Assembly (NCBI RefSeq): GCF_000720185.1
Contig: NZ_JOIY01000001.1
Location: forward strand, 238,247 to 302,246
Length of the DNA: 64,000 nt
Direction: 5' to 3'
From: Streptomyces sp. NRRL S-340
GTDB lineage: Bacteria; Actinomycetota; Actinomycetes; Streptomycetales; Streptomycetaceae
The position numbers and the translations under genes are program-made. Below, piece by piece: positions 40,388-48,958 of the stretch (positions are counted from its first letter, which is position 1; every line of letters begins with the position of its first letter). The notes beneath the pieces were generated by a model that was given only the letters and a program-made list of their open reading frames with translations, was not told the origin of the DNA and did not search any database.

Positions 40388-40997
40388 AGATCATCGCGCT
40401 CGAAGGCCCTCGTACGCCGGCAAGTCCACCGTGATTCACCACCTGCGCACGCGCGGCATCGAGAACCGGGCCTTCGTCTCGGACTGCTACGTCCAGCACA
40501 TCGCTCATCGCGCCGACATCCCGCCCGTCCGGACCGCGTCCGCCGCCGAACAGCTCGCCGCGTTCGAAACGTTCATGGGCATCGAAGGCACTCGCGTGCG
40601 CCGGGCGCTCGCCAGCGCCAAGCCCGTCGTCCTCCTGGACCGCTCGGTGGACACCCTCCTGGCCCACGCCCACGCGCTCGACGCCCTGTTCGGCTACGCC
40701 GTCCACCACCGCCTGTGCGACCGCCTCCAGGAGCTGCCGTTCCTCCGCCCCCACCACACCCTCTACCTGGACGTGCCGGCCGAGGAGCTGGCCCTGCGCC
40801 GCAAGGCGGCCGGGCACACGGCGGCCGAGTCCGGGTACTTCCTCCACGAGCCGACGTTCCTGGCACACGCGCGGGACTATTTCGTCTCCGCAGCACAGCC
40901 ACCCGTGTCACGGGAGGTGACCGTCATCCCCGCCGACACCGGCCCGGACGCGGTCGCGCACGCGGTGGAGGCCCTCGTCACGTACTGGACCAGGTGA
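40384..40997 (+). pseudogene. P-loop nucleotide/sugar kinase (dTMP-kinase-like) with a frameshift in the Walker A motif
   Basis: GTG 40384 overlaps the deacetylase stop. It reads VKIIALEGP and loses frame at 40407-40410. The next frame continues SYAGKSTVIHHLRTRGI, then VVLLDRSVDTLLAHAHALDALFGYAVHH (DR-S) and TLYLDVPAEELALRRKA to TGA 40997. One extra C restores EGPSYAGKST, a perfect P loop. The repaired ~204-aa product resembles dTMP-kinase-type enzymes. The single-base loss in a C run may be a sequencing error. Confidence 0.75.
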
Positions 40998-41004
40998 CCG
41001 GCCG

Positions 41005-42039
41005 ATGCCCACAGCCCTCTTCGTCTGGCGGCGTACCCCGCCTCCGTTCCTCATCGGCGGAGCGGAGGTCACCCAGCAACTCCTCGCCGAAGAACTCTCG
41101 GCAATCGGATGGCACACCGTCTACCTCGGCTCCCACCAAGCACCCTGGGACCAGTCCCCACAGGTCACCCAGATGCGGACCTACCTCGGCGCAAACGACA
41201 CCGAGTACGAGGAGACCGAGGAGGGTCTGCGCTACAGGTGGAACGGAGTGGACTGCATAGCCGTACCGCAGCAGCGGATCACCTCAGCCCTGCGGAGCAT
41301 GCTGTCCCACGTGCGGCCGGACGTGGTGTTCACTTCCCAGGAAGGTGCGGCCGACATTGCCGCCCGAGCCCGGCCCACCTCTCTCGTCGCAGGCATTCTG
41401 CACTCGGTGTCCAGGACGGGACTGGGCGTCCTCGACGGTCGTCCGCACCATGGACTGGCCGTGTCCGAGTTCGTCATCCGACGGGCGCCCCGGACCGATG
41501 GCACCCGGCTGTCCGTCCTGTATCCGTCCTTCACCCCACCGAAGCCGGAGCAACACCGCAGCGAGCGGACCAGGGCCGTGCTCATGGTCAACCCCATCCC
41601 GGCGAAAGGCTCCGAGCTGCTGCACCAGCTCATCCGCCGCATGCCCGAACAGCGCTTCACCCTGGTGGAAGGCTGGTGGAACACCGCGGAGGAGTTCGCC
41701 GGCTACCCCAACGTCACCTGGGTGCCGCGGGTCTACGACATGAGCCCCCTCTACCGCAGCCACCGCCTCCTGCTCGTGCCGTCCACGGTGGAGGACGCCT
41801 TCCCCCGCGTGATCATCGAAGCCGCACTGCACGGGACCCCGAGCATCGGCACCGACCGGGGCGGCATCCCCGAAGCCATAGGCAACGCGGGCATCGTGCT
41901 TCCCGCCGAGGCCGGCGCGGAAGGGTGGGCGGAGGCCATCCGCACCGCCGACCACCACACCCTGGGCGAACAGGCCCGGCAACGTGCGACCGCCTTCACC
42001 CGCCCCCGCCTGCCGGACCTCGAACGCCTCGGCATCTAG
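41005..42039 (+). CDS. Family 4 glycosyltransferase
   Basis: 344 aa, ATG with AGGTGA upstream. A GT-B fold: LFVWRRTPPPFLIGGAEVTQQLLAEEL is the N-domain loop, and the C domain shows RAVLMVNPIPAKGSELLHQLI and LVPSTVEDAFPRVIIEAALHGTPSIGTDRGGIPEAI (E-x7-E donor-binding motif). Acceptor unknown. It is the fourth gene of the cassette and overlaps the end of the converging APH-like gene by 4 bases. Confidence 0.85.
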   Translation: MPTALFVWRRTPPPFLIGGAEVTQQLLAEELSAIGWHTVYLGSHQAPWDQSPQVTQMRTYLGANDTEYEETEEGLRYRWNGVDCIAVPQQRITSALRSMLSHVRPDVVFTSQEGAADIAARARPTSLVAGILHSVSRTGLGVLDGRPHHGLAVSEFVIRRAPRTDGTRLSVLYPSFTPPKPEQHRSERTRAVLMVNPIPAKGSELLHQLIRRMPEQRFTLVEGWWNTAEEFAGYPNVTWVPRVYDMSPLYRSHRLLLVPSTVEDAFPRVIIEAALHGTPSIGTDRGGIPEAIGNAGIVLPAEAGAEGWAEAIRTADHHTLGEQARQRATAFTRPRLPDLERLGI

Positions 42040-43079
42040 CCCGCGGCGAAGGCGTCCTCGACCTGATCCAGCCGGTCCGTCCACCAGTGCAGAAGCGCCT
42101 CGTCAGCGGTGAACAGCTCATCGAAGGAGAGGTCACCGCAGTCGTAGTGGAACTCCAGCTGCCAGAAGTCCGTCATCCGCTTCCACCACAGCCGACGAAC
42201 ACCATCCACCAGCGCAGACGGCTCCAGCGGCACCACCGACCGATAACCCTCAACGAACGCCGAGACCCGCGCGAGGTCGAACACCCCGCCCACCCCGAAC
42301 TGCACCTGCGCCGTCCGGGCAACCTCTTCCGCGTACGGACGCACCGCGACCCGGTCCCAGTCCAGGACGGCGGCAAGTTCCCCGCCTTCCCAGAGCAGAT
42401 TGCGGTACTGCACGTCACCGTGCGTCCACTCGTGACCACCCTCAGGCGTCACGGATCGCGGACGTTGATCGGCGTGCTTGAAGACGAGGGCCCGCCGGCG
42501 CTCCAAGGCGACAGTGACTTCCTTGTCGAAGTCGCTGTCCGTGCCCTTGTCGCGTACGGCTGCGGAAAGCCGCTCGGCCTTCCGTACCGCCCGCTCCGGC
42601 GACGTGACGTCCGCGGTGATCGTGTCCGGAACCCCGGGCAGCAGCCCTCGACCGCAAGCCCTGCCCAGACTCAGGTGCAGACGCCCCAGCTCCGCGCCCA
42701 GTGCGCCCACCTGGGGCAGGGCGAGATCAACACCCCGGACATGGGCCCCGACCACCCACGGAAACAGGCACCAGGCGCCACCGCCGGCCTGCGCCACCAG
42801 CGACCCCGAGACCGTGGGAACGGGAGCACTCACCGGGACGCCGTCGGCGCCGAGGGCGGCCAGCACGCCCAGATTGCGCTGCAACCGCTCCAGCGAGACA
42901 TCCGTGACCCGCTTCAAGGCGAACTGCCCGGCTGGGGTGTCCAGCCTCCAGTTCGCGTTCATCAGCCCGTCAGCGAGATAGCGGCGCTCCCGCACCTCTC
43001 CGAGACCGAAGACATCGATCAATTCGCCGAGCACGCTCTCGGCGATATCGCCCCGGTCCGCCACGGTGGCATCAATCAC
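42036..43079 (-). CDS. Aminoglycoside-phosphotransferase-family kinase
   Basis: About 347 aa; the start is uncertain (GTG 43079 taken; an earlier GTG at 43133 is separated by a G8 tract). Protein-kinase-like fold: LADGLMNANWRLDTPAGQFALKRV (ATP Lys), catalytic loop HEWTHGDVQYRNLLW (H-G-D-x4-N) and AVLDWDRVAV (metal Asp). Members phosphorylate sugars, antibiotics, choline or other small alcohols. Beside a PIG-L, kinase and glycosyltransferase set, it probably acts on a sugar intermediate or gives self-protection. Confidence 0.8.
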   Translation of the reverse strand: MIDATVADRGDIAESVLGELIDVFGLGEVRERRYLADGLMNANWRLDTPAGQFALKRVTDVSLERLQRNLGVLAALGADGVPVSAPVPTVSGSLVAQAGGGAWCLFPWVVGAHVRGVDLALPQVGALGAELGRLHLSLGRACGRGLLPGVPDTITADVTSPERAVRKAERLSAAVRDKGTDSDFDKEVTVALERRRALVFKHADQRPRSVTPEGGHEWTHGDVQYRNLLWEGGELAAVLDWDRVAVRPYAEEVARTAQVQFGVGGVFDLARVSAFVEGYRSVVPLEPSALVDGVRRLWWKRMTDFWQLEFHYDCGDLSFDELFTADEALLHWWTDRLDQVEDAFAAG

Positions 43080-43440
43080 CCCACGGACGATACGCGAGCC
43101 CCCCCCGAGCACAACGATCACCGGTCCTACCACTCGCCCTGGCGCCCACCACCGTGGATATTCGCCAGAGCCACGTGGACCACATCGGGCGAGAACTGCG
43201 CCAGGCAGGGGGCAGTCCGATGACCCGTGTGACTCGCCCGCGGCCGGCCACTAGCGTCGCGGCGAGAACCGCTGCCGCCAGCGACCACTGACGGAAGCAT
43301 CGGGCACCCCGATCGACGGCAGTACGTGCACGGCACCCGCTGCAGCTGCCATGGCCGCGACGATCGCCGTGGCCATGTGCTCCGACTCGCGCCAGGTGTT
43401 CCGCAGACGCCACGGCTCAGGTCTTGTCCGTACGGCAGGG
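43080..43440. other. 361-base intergenic region
   Basis: One weak candidate: a 41-aa minus-strand ORF at 43251-43376 (MATAIVAAMAAAAGAVHVL..., GGAG 3 bases before ATG). I do not call it a gene. Nothing else is seen. Confidence 0.35.
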
Positions 43441-46400
43441 TCAGGCTTCCCCCAAGGACCCGAAGCTCCAGGGCTCCGAAAGATCTCCGCCCGCGGTGAG
43501 ACCGTAGCGCGTAAGGCGCGTCCACTGTGCATCCGCTTGACTGCGCAGCTCTGCCCAGTGAGCCAGGGCGCCGCCATAACCCGAGTCGACTGCGACTTTG
43601 AGCAAGCGCTCGGCGTCGCCCGAAAGTCCCTCCTCGGCACACATACGCGCAAGGTCCGCAAGCACCTCCACGTGCCCTGCGCTAGCCGCAGCACGGGCGT
43701 GGTCTTCCGCCGCCGCGTGGTCACCGGCCTGCTGCTTCAGGCGAGCCAACTCCCCCAGCGCCTCCGTCCGCCCCAGATTGGCCGCGCGCCGATAGAGCCG
43801 CTCCGCCTCCGGCTTCCTACCGTCCGACTCCCACAAACGAGCCAACAGCAGCAACACCTGGCCATCTCCGGTACACGCTAGACGTTCGGCTCCTTCACTG
43901 TCACCGCTCCTTTCTCTACGCAGCACGAATTCATTGAGGACCTGCCTGTCACCTGCGGCGGCCGCTTGGAGGACCAGCACTTCGGCCCCGGACATATCGC
44001 CTCTCTTCTCACGTATGCGGGCCAACAGGACCAGTGCACCCGAATTTCCCGCATGATATGCGGTCTGTGCGAGTCGTTCAGCGCCTTGGCGGTCACTGGT
44101 CTGCTCTCGCCTGTACGCCAACTCCAGCAGCGCGAAGGTGCTGCCCCCGTCCGCAGCTCTGCATGCCATGCGTTCGGCTTCCTCGCCGGCTCCCTCCTGT
44201 TCCTTCAGCAGGGCGAGGTGGGCCAGCGCAGCGGTACTACCCTGCTCAGCCGCGGTACGATACAGCCGAAGCGCGGCCTGCTTGTCCCCGGCCTTCGCTC
44301 GCAGCCGGGCTAACTCGGTCAGGGCAAACGTACTGCCCTGTCGCACAGCGGAAAGCAGAGCATCTTCCGCCCCTTCGTTGTCCCCCCATCTCCGTTTCAG
44401 ACGAGCAACCTCGGTGCGGGCAAAAATGCTGCCCATATCGGCAGCCAGGCTGAAGACACGTACCGCGCCCTTTCTGTCCCCGGATTGCCGTCGCATATTG
44501 GCCAGTCTGATAGCGGGACGCAATTTGCCGCGACAAGCCGCTGCCAGGACCAGGCGCTCCGCAGCCTCGCCGTCGCCGGCCTGCTCTCGCATCCCCACCA
44601 GATCCGACAGTGCGTAGGTGCTGCCCGTCCTGCCCAGGGCCAGAAAGGCGAGCGACTCGGCGCCGCCGCTGTCTCCCGCCTCTTCCCTGGACCGGGCCAG
44701 ACCCGCATACGACCTGATGTTTCCTCTCGCAGCGGCGTTCCTCGTCAGCCGCTGTGCCCCCTCTTCGTCACCGAACTCTTGACGAAGCCGAGCCAGACGG
44801 GTCAGTGCGGAACTGTCGCCTTGGTTGGCGGCCACGTGGGCCAACTCCTCGGCTTTGCCTGGTTCGCCCGCGAGCTGACGCAGCCGTACCAGCTCCCAGT
44901 ACGCCCGTTGATCAGCCCTCCATGCAGCCTCGTAAAATTCTTTCGCCTTGGCGACGTCACCAACACCTTCGGCGAGACAACCCAATTCTCTCCGAATTCC
45001 CGTATTTCCGGCCGCCAACGCCTTTCCGTACAAGGACGCGGCGACTCGAAGTCGCCCCCTTCGCTGCGCCGCACGCGCCAACGCGACGCTGTCATCAGCG
45101 CCGAGGCAGTGGTGGATTGCCGCCTCCCAGAAGGAGGCTGGCGGACACATAAGTCGTCGCTCCATACGACCATGTTGCTCCAGGTAATCCGCAAGTCGGT
45201 ACGTCCCTCCGAACCGTGCGTCGCTACCAAAAGGGACCGGCGTCAGCGGGCCAGGCACTCCGTGGCACGGCGCGGCACAGTACGCCAGGGCTTCCTCCAG
45301 CCAGTTGTCTCCTCGCAGGCCGAGCTCTTGGTCCTGGAGATAGCCCTTGGCGGCTACAACCAGAAGCGAATGAGGGAGCAGGGGGCCATGCCCAAGCCGA
45401 CGAGAGTCCATGGCAGCGTGGATCAGCGCCTTCTCAGGAGGAGACGCGCATTGATAGCGCCTCATGAGTTCCGGAACACCGGCAAGGAACTGTGTGACCT
45501 CCCCGTCGATCGCTCCTTCCAGGGCACTAGCGAGCCGCGGATCACCGTGGGCCTTTCGGCGTGCCTCGCGCAAGTCACTGTCAGTGAACGCCTTGGGTAC
45601 TACGATGCACTGGCCGAGTTCGGTGAGGAGCTTGCGCTGTTGGTCGAAGCGATCTTCGGCTCCTGTGGCCGAGGGAGTAGTCAAGGGGTCCCAAAAACGC
45701 GGCCAGATGGTGGCGAGGATCAACACCGGTTTGCGGTGCCGATCGGTGAGCACAGAGCGCAGCGCCGCAGTGATGCCCTCAGCGGTCCTGGCGTCCGGGG
45801 CAAGAAGATAGTGCTGTGCCTCATTCAGCCAGATCACCGTCCGCGGTCCAACGTCTCTGAGATGGTGTAGAGCGGCGTCCGGGCGCGTCGGATCGAATGG
45901 ATGCCAAACCCTCCATTCGCCGGGAAGCCGACGCAAAGCCTCCCAACAGGCACGCGTCTTACCCGTCGAGGATTCGCCAACCAACGTGACCATGAGGCTC
46001 TCGCCTCCAACCGCCCGATCTACAAGCGTACCTAGCGTCATGTCGTGATCCCTCAAGACATAGGCGGGCAGCATGGAGAGCTCCTCGCCCGACACACTGA
46101 TCGCGCGATGCACCTCCAGCGCAAAGGGGTCGAGTTCCCTGACAGGGCTGCCCAATGGCTGAGCAAGGTGGGCGGCCACCCACATTCGCCGTACACGGGT
46201 TTCTACTTCGCCCGGGTCCCTACCCGCTTTTCTGGCCAACAGCAGGGCGACTGAGACGACGTCGTCTTGTCCTGTCGGAAGTTCCTTGGAGGCGATGATC
46301 CGATGGACAATGGTCCTCGAAGGACTACCGGGAAGACTATCGTCGATCCCGATTTCAGCCGCCATTCGGTGTGTCTGCGGCGCCCCGGCCTCGACGTACA

Positions 46401-46509
46401 ACTGGTAGACATAGCCCTTCAAGTCCCGCAGCGGGGCTGGGGTAACGCCCAGGGGTTGCGAAATTCGTCGCTGGCTCCCTTGCCGCGAATCACTCTTGTG
46501 ACTGGTCAT
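43441..46509 (-). CDS. HTH / P-loop NTPase / TPR-repeat (STAND-like) protein
   Basis: 1,022 aa from ATG 46509. Residues ~30-115 are a helical DNA-binding-like region (LYVEAGAPQTHRMAAEIG...SRTIVHRIIASKELP) similar to Streptomyces XRE leaders. The NTPase has Walker A GESSTGKT at 178-185 and Walker B TVIWLNE at 224-230. Residues ~560-1010 contain about 13 repeats of ~32 residues (ALxELARLRxxAGDxxGAERL pattern), a TPR/Sel1 solenoid. NTPase plus solenoid is the plan of STAND signalling ATPases, many of which are phage-defence sensors. A 40-aa membrane peptide precedes it on the same strand. Confidence 0.75.
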   Translation of the reverse strand: MTSHKSDSRQGSQRRISQPLGVTPAPLRDLKGYVYQLYVEAGAPQTHRMAAEIGIDDSLPGSPSRTIVHRIIASKELPTGQDDVVSVALLLARKAGRDPGEVETRVRRMWVAAHLAQPLGSPVRELDPFALEVHRAISVSGEELSMLPAYVLRDHDMTLGTLVDRAVGGESLMVTLVGESSTGKTRACWEALRRLPGEWRVWHPFDPTRPDAALHHLRDVGPRTVIWLNEAQHYLLAPDARTAEGITAALRSVLTDRHRKPVLILATIWPRFWDPLTTPSATGAEDRFDQQRKLLTELGQCIVVPKAFTDSDLREARRKAHGDPRLASALEGAIDGEVTQFLAGVPELMRRYQCASPPEKALIHAAMDSRRLGHGPLLPHSLLVVAAKGYLQDQELGLRGDNWLEEALAYCAAPCHGVPGPLTPVPFGSDARFGGTYRLADYLEQHGRMERRLMCPPASFWEAAIHHCLGADDSVALARAAQRRGRLRVAASLYGKALAAGNTGIRRELGCLAEGVGDVAKAKEFYEAAWRADQRAYWELVRLRQLAGEPGKAEELAHVAANQGDSSALTRLARLRQEFGDEEGAQRLTRNAAARGNIRSYAGLARSREEAGDSGGAESLAFLALGRTGSTYALSDLVGMREQAGDGEAAERLVLAAACRGKLRPAIRLANMRRQSGDRKGAVRVFSLAADMGSIFARTEVARLKRRWGDNEGAEDALLSAVRQGSTFALTELARLRAKAGDKQAALRLYRTAAEQGSTAALAHLALLKEQEGAGEEAERMACRAADGGSTFALLELAYRREQTSDRQGAERLAQTAYHAGNSGALVLLARIREKRGDMSGAEVLVLQAAAAGDRQVLNEFVLRRERSGDSEGAERLACTGDGQVLLLLARLWESDGRKPEAERLYRRAANLGRTEALGELARLKQQAGDHAAAEDHARAAASAGHVEVLADLARMCAEEGLSGDAERLLKVAVDSGYGGALAHWAELRSQADAQWTRLTRYGLTAGGDLSEPWSFGSLGEA

Positions 46510-46632
46510 CGAAGCATCCTTGCTTATGGGATCGCGTGCTGTCCAAAACTTCGCAGACTCGCAACGGTGTGCGGCATTGCGCCGAACAGCCGGAGGCATG
46601 TCCGCGTAGGAGGGGCATCCGATTCAGTCTTT

Positions 46633-46755
46633 TCAGGACAGCAACGCTTTGAAGCTCTCATCGGCTGCCGCTCCGACAATGGCTGAAACGAGGCTACCCA
46701 GGATGATCCCCACCAGGGTCAGCCACTCACGACGACTCAGGGGGCGTCGAGGCAT
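46633..46755 (-). CDS. 40-aa single-span membrane peptide
   Basis: ATG 46755 with GGGAG 7 bases upstream. The product opens MPRRPLSRREW, then one hydrophobic helix (LTLVGIILGSLVSAIVGAAA) and a short tail ending FKALLS. The basic N terminus predicts N-in orientation. It lies 124 bases upstream of the NTPase-TPR gene on the same strand, with only short noncoding sequence between, so it may be its membrane effector or partner. No relatives are recalled. Confidence 0.6.
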   Translation of the reverse strand: MPRRPLSRREWLTLVGIILGSLVSAIVGAAADESFKALLS

Positions 46756-47177
46756 GACAGGTCTCCCGTCTCGGTACGGTCGGCCGAGGGTGCCCGACCA
46801 GAACCCCACTCTCTCCCACCTGAACGCGCTGTGGACGAGTTGAGACGAGAAGGCAACGGCCGTCCGCAGATGCGACGGACGAAGCAGCGATCCTGACGTG
46901 GCTGGCCTCAGTTACCAGCATGCGGTGAAGCGGGACTGTTTACCGGCGGAAGCGGGCGCCAGCGCCACGTGCAGTGTGCCGAAGCCGGGCCCACGACGTC
47001 CTCAAAGGGACGGGCAACGCCCGGCAGCAGCAAGGTGAGCAAGCCTCGTCACCGGCGCCAGCACGGCGAGTCTGGCATTGCGGTGAACGTGATGCCCGCC
47101 TTCCCGGGCAAGCAGGGTGCGGAGCTTCCGGGCCTCGCGCCTTGCCGCAGCCCCGTCACTTCCGATGGCGCGGCGGT
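46756..47177. other. 422-base stretch of degraded sequence
   Basis: No supported gene. It must contain the promoter of the peptide/NTPase unit near 46760-46900. Confidence 0.45.
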
Positions 47178-47480
47178 TCACGCCTCGCGCACCCTCCGCT
47201 CGCCCGACGCGCTCATCTGCCGCCGCCCCTCGGCATCGATGTACTGGGCCAGCCTGCGCTGGTGCTCGGCCTTGGGGGCCGGTCCGCAGCCTGATCGCCG
47301 CGTCCCGCATCTGACACCACCACCAGTGGGAGGACCTGTGCCCCTCACCACATGGAGAAGCTCACGCCACGCACGAATAACAGTGCCCACGTCCACCAAG
47401 AGCCCTCGCACCTGGCGCAGCAGCAGGCGTATCACGAACAGCCCTACGACCGTGCCCCACCCCATGACGCTCCACCCCAT
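47178..47480 (-). CDS. Short ORF: membrane segment joined to an integrase-tail-like end
   Basis: 100 aa. Residues 1-~45 have a hydrophobic stretch (MGWGTVVGLFVIRLLL) and amphipathic helix. The C-terminal ~30 residues (EHQRRLAQYIDAEGRRQM) resemble the C terminus of the island integrase (KHQRRLARGIDAEVRQRM). It may be a fusion of remnants and not a functional gene. If the tail is real, an integrase once ended here, close to the right att site as expected. Confidence 0.35.
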   Translation of the reverse strand: MGWSVMGWGTVVGLFVIRLLLRQVRGLLVDVGTVIRAWRELLHVVRGTGPPTGGGVRCGTRRSGCGPAPKAEHQRRLAQYIDAEGRRQMSASGERRVREA

Positions 47481-47915
47481 CGGGTTGCCTCCTCGCCTTT
47501 AGGCACCAGGCTCCCTGCCATCAGGGATCAGGTCTTTACCAGGGGCGGGTAAATCTCTAGATCCCTCGTCACGGCTCTGTGCCGCGTTCACCAGTCCGAT
47601 TACCAGGCTGCCCGTCATGGAGATCGAAGGCTGCATCCCAAAAGAGGCTTTTTGTGATCTACCAAACCAGGCGCAGCGGATCAGCATCCGTGCGCAGTCG
47701 TAATGAGTTGCCGCAGTCGGACTACGTGTCGACGGCTCCCGGACGAAGAGAAGGCACCGTAGACACGACACTCCGTCCTCTCGCGACGCCGTGCCCAAAG
47801 CGTGCCCTTCAGAGCGGACAACCACGGTCAGCAGGGGTGCGATGCCGCCCCTCCGAGACGCGGGCAGAAGCATGAAAGCGCAGGTCAGCAGCCATAGGGG
47901 TGCACAGGCGCCGTC
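47481..47915. other. 435-base right end of the island, mostly noncoding
   Basis: No supported gene. It contains the arm-type motif pair at 47790-47807 and leads into the right 44-bp repeat. Confidence 0.5.
47790..47807. promoter_or_regulatory. Right integrase arm-type sites
   Basis: CGTGCCC at 47790-47796 and 47801-47807, 11 bases apart and in the same orientation as the left pair, 109 bases inside the right repeat. Confidence 0.6.
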
Positions 47916-47959
47916 GCTTCCCAAGCTGAGAGCGCGAGTTCGATTCTCGTCACCCGCTC
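47916..47959. repeat. attR: 44-bp direct repeat of the tRNA-Gly 3' part
   Basis: Exact copy of 32013-32056, here without the 5' half of a tRNA. It marks the right border of the island. Confidence 0.93.
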
Positions 47960-47965
47960 TTCTTG

Positions 47966-47992
47966 AAGCCCCAGGTCAGCGGCCTGGGGCTT
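47966..47992 (+). terminator. Original tRNA-Gly terminator hairpin (right copy)
   Basis: AAGCCCCAGG pairs with CCTGGGGCTT around a 7-base loop and is followed by GTTTT. It is the counterpart of 32065-32089 and probably the pre-integration terminator. Confidence 0.78.
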
Positions 47993-48251
47993 GTTTTATG
48001 GGAGCGCTGTTGCTGCGTTTGCGAGTACTTCGGTGACCCGAGATCGGGGACGCAGAGGGCACGCGCGTCTTGACGGGGCGCGCTTGTCACGTCGCAGCGT
48101 GGCGCTGACCTGCGTTTTCGCATAGTTGAGCCGGAAGCGAGCTCGCAGCCTCGCGTCCTGGGTGATGGCGAACACCGGCCCGCACGCCTTCGCCGTGGGC
48201 AGTGCACAATGCCCTTGTGGTGGCGGGCACTTGACCGCCAGAGTCCCCGCG

Positions 48252-48695
48252 TCAGAGCGGGAGGTCGTCGGGGAGTACCCGAAACGCCTTGTAGCGGCCC
48301 AATGGGCGTACGGCCCGGAAGTCTCGCCGGTCGAGGGTGAGGATCGCGTCCGTGTCGTAGTCGGCGGCGAGCGCCACGTTCACCGCGTCGGCGAGGTCGA
48401 GGTCCAGCGCGCGGTAGCGGACGCGCACGGACTGGGCCGCGCCCAGGTGTTGCTCCGTGATCTCCGGCAGGACGACACGGCCCCGGCTCATCCAGCGCCG
48501 CAGGTCGTCGACCGCGCTGACGGCAGCCTCCCCGCCCAGCTCACGCGTCGCCACGTGATCCAGTTCGGCCAGCAGGAGCGGGGACATGACCAGCAGGCCG
48601 GCCGCCATGATGGCCTCGTTCGCCGCCTGGTGTTCCGGATGAGCCGAGTCCAGGGCCGCCAGAAGGCCGGACGTATCGGCGATGACGATGATCAC
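48252..48695 (-). CDS. VapC-type PIN-domain toxin
   Basis: 147 aa. IADTSGLLAALDSAHPEHQAA carries the first acidic residue, LLLAELDHVATRELGG the Glu, LDLDLADAVNVALAADY the next Asp pair and AILTLDRRDFRAV the last. This is the four-acid PIN ribonuclease site. VapC toxins cleave RNA, often tRNA, when free of antitoxin. It overlaps the antitoxin gene by 4 bases and is just outside the island. Confidence 0.88.
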   Translation of the reverse strand: MIIVIADTSGLLAALDSAHPEHQAANEAIMAAGLLVMSPLLLAELDHVATRELGGEAAVSAVDDLRRWMSRGRVVLPEITEQHLGAAQSVRVRYRALDLDLADAVNVALAADYDTDAILTLDRRDFRAVRPLGRYKAFRVLPDDLPL

Positions 48696-48958
48696 GCGGC
48701 GGATCCGGAGTCCGAGCCGGTCTCACGCCGGGCGGCCTCGGCGACCGTGTCGCGGACCTCCGCCTTGGACAGCGTGCGCCCCGGCCCCTCGAACGTGCGG
48801 GAGAACAGCGGCTCGTCCCAGACCCGGTTCGCCATGGCCGCGAGGTGGATGCCCTGGCGGATGATCTCGGCCTCGCTTATACCTCGGCGCTTGGCGGCCT
48901 CCTTGATGATCGCCAGGTCCTCGGGGTCCGCGTAGACGTTCGTGCGCTTCATGGACAT
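48692..48958 (-). CDS. VapB-type ribbon-helix-helix antitoxin
   Basis: 88 aa from ATG 48958, or MKRT from 48952. MKRTNVYADPEDLAIIKEAAKRRGISEAEIIRQGIHLAAMAN is a ribbon-helix-helix. The C terminus (DEPLFSRTFEGPGRTLSKAEVRDTVAEAA) would wrap the toxin. No Shine-Dalgarno is visible, so it may be leaderless. An imperfect dyad at 48955-48983 (GGACATGTACTA...TAGTCCATGTACC) covers the start and fits autoregulation. Confidence 0.85.
   Translation of the reverse strand: MSMKRTNVYADPEDLAIIKEAAKRRGISEAEIIRQGIHLAAMANRVWDEPLFSRTFEGPGRTLSKAEVRDTVAEAARRETGSDSGSAA

Larger units (their letters stand above)
32013..47959. mobile_element. Integrated tRNA-Gly island (~15.9 kb), probably a decayed actinobacterial integrative element
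   Basis: Bounded by exact 44-bp repeats of tRNA-Gly, with paired integrase arm-like motifs at each end and a truncated tyrosine integrase plus relaxase remnant inside. The cargo has lower coding conservation and several frameshifts. It carries a GNAT-PIN/ASCH pair, a glycan cassette and an HTH-NTPase-TPR gene. The replication and translocation genes expected in a complete AICE are not seen, so it is probably not self-mobile. Confidence 0.88.

Noticed and set aside
43251..43376. 41-aa minus-strand ORF MATAIVAAMAAAAGAVHVL
   Set aside because: Ala-rich translation and ribosome site too close to the ATG; no support beyond an open frame.
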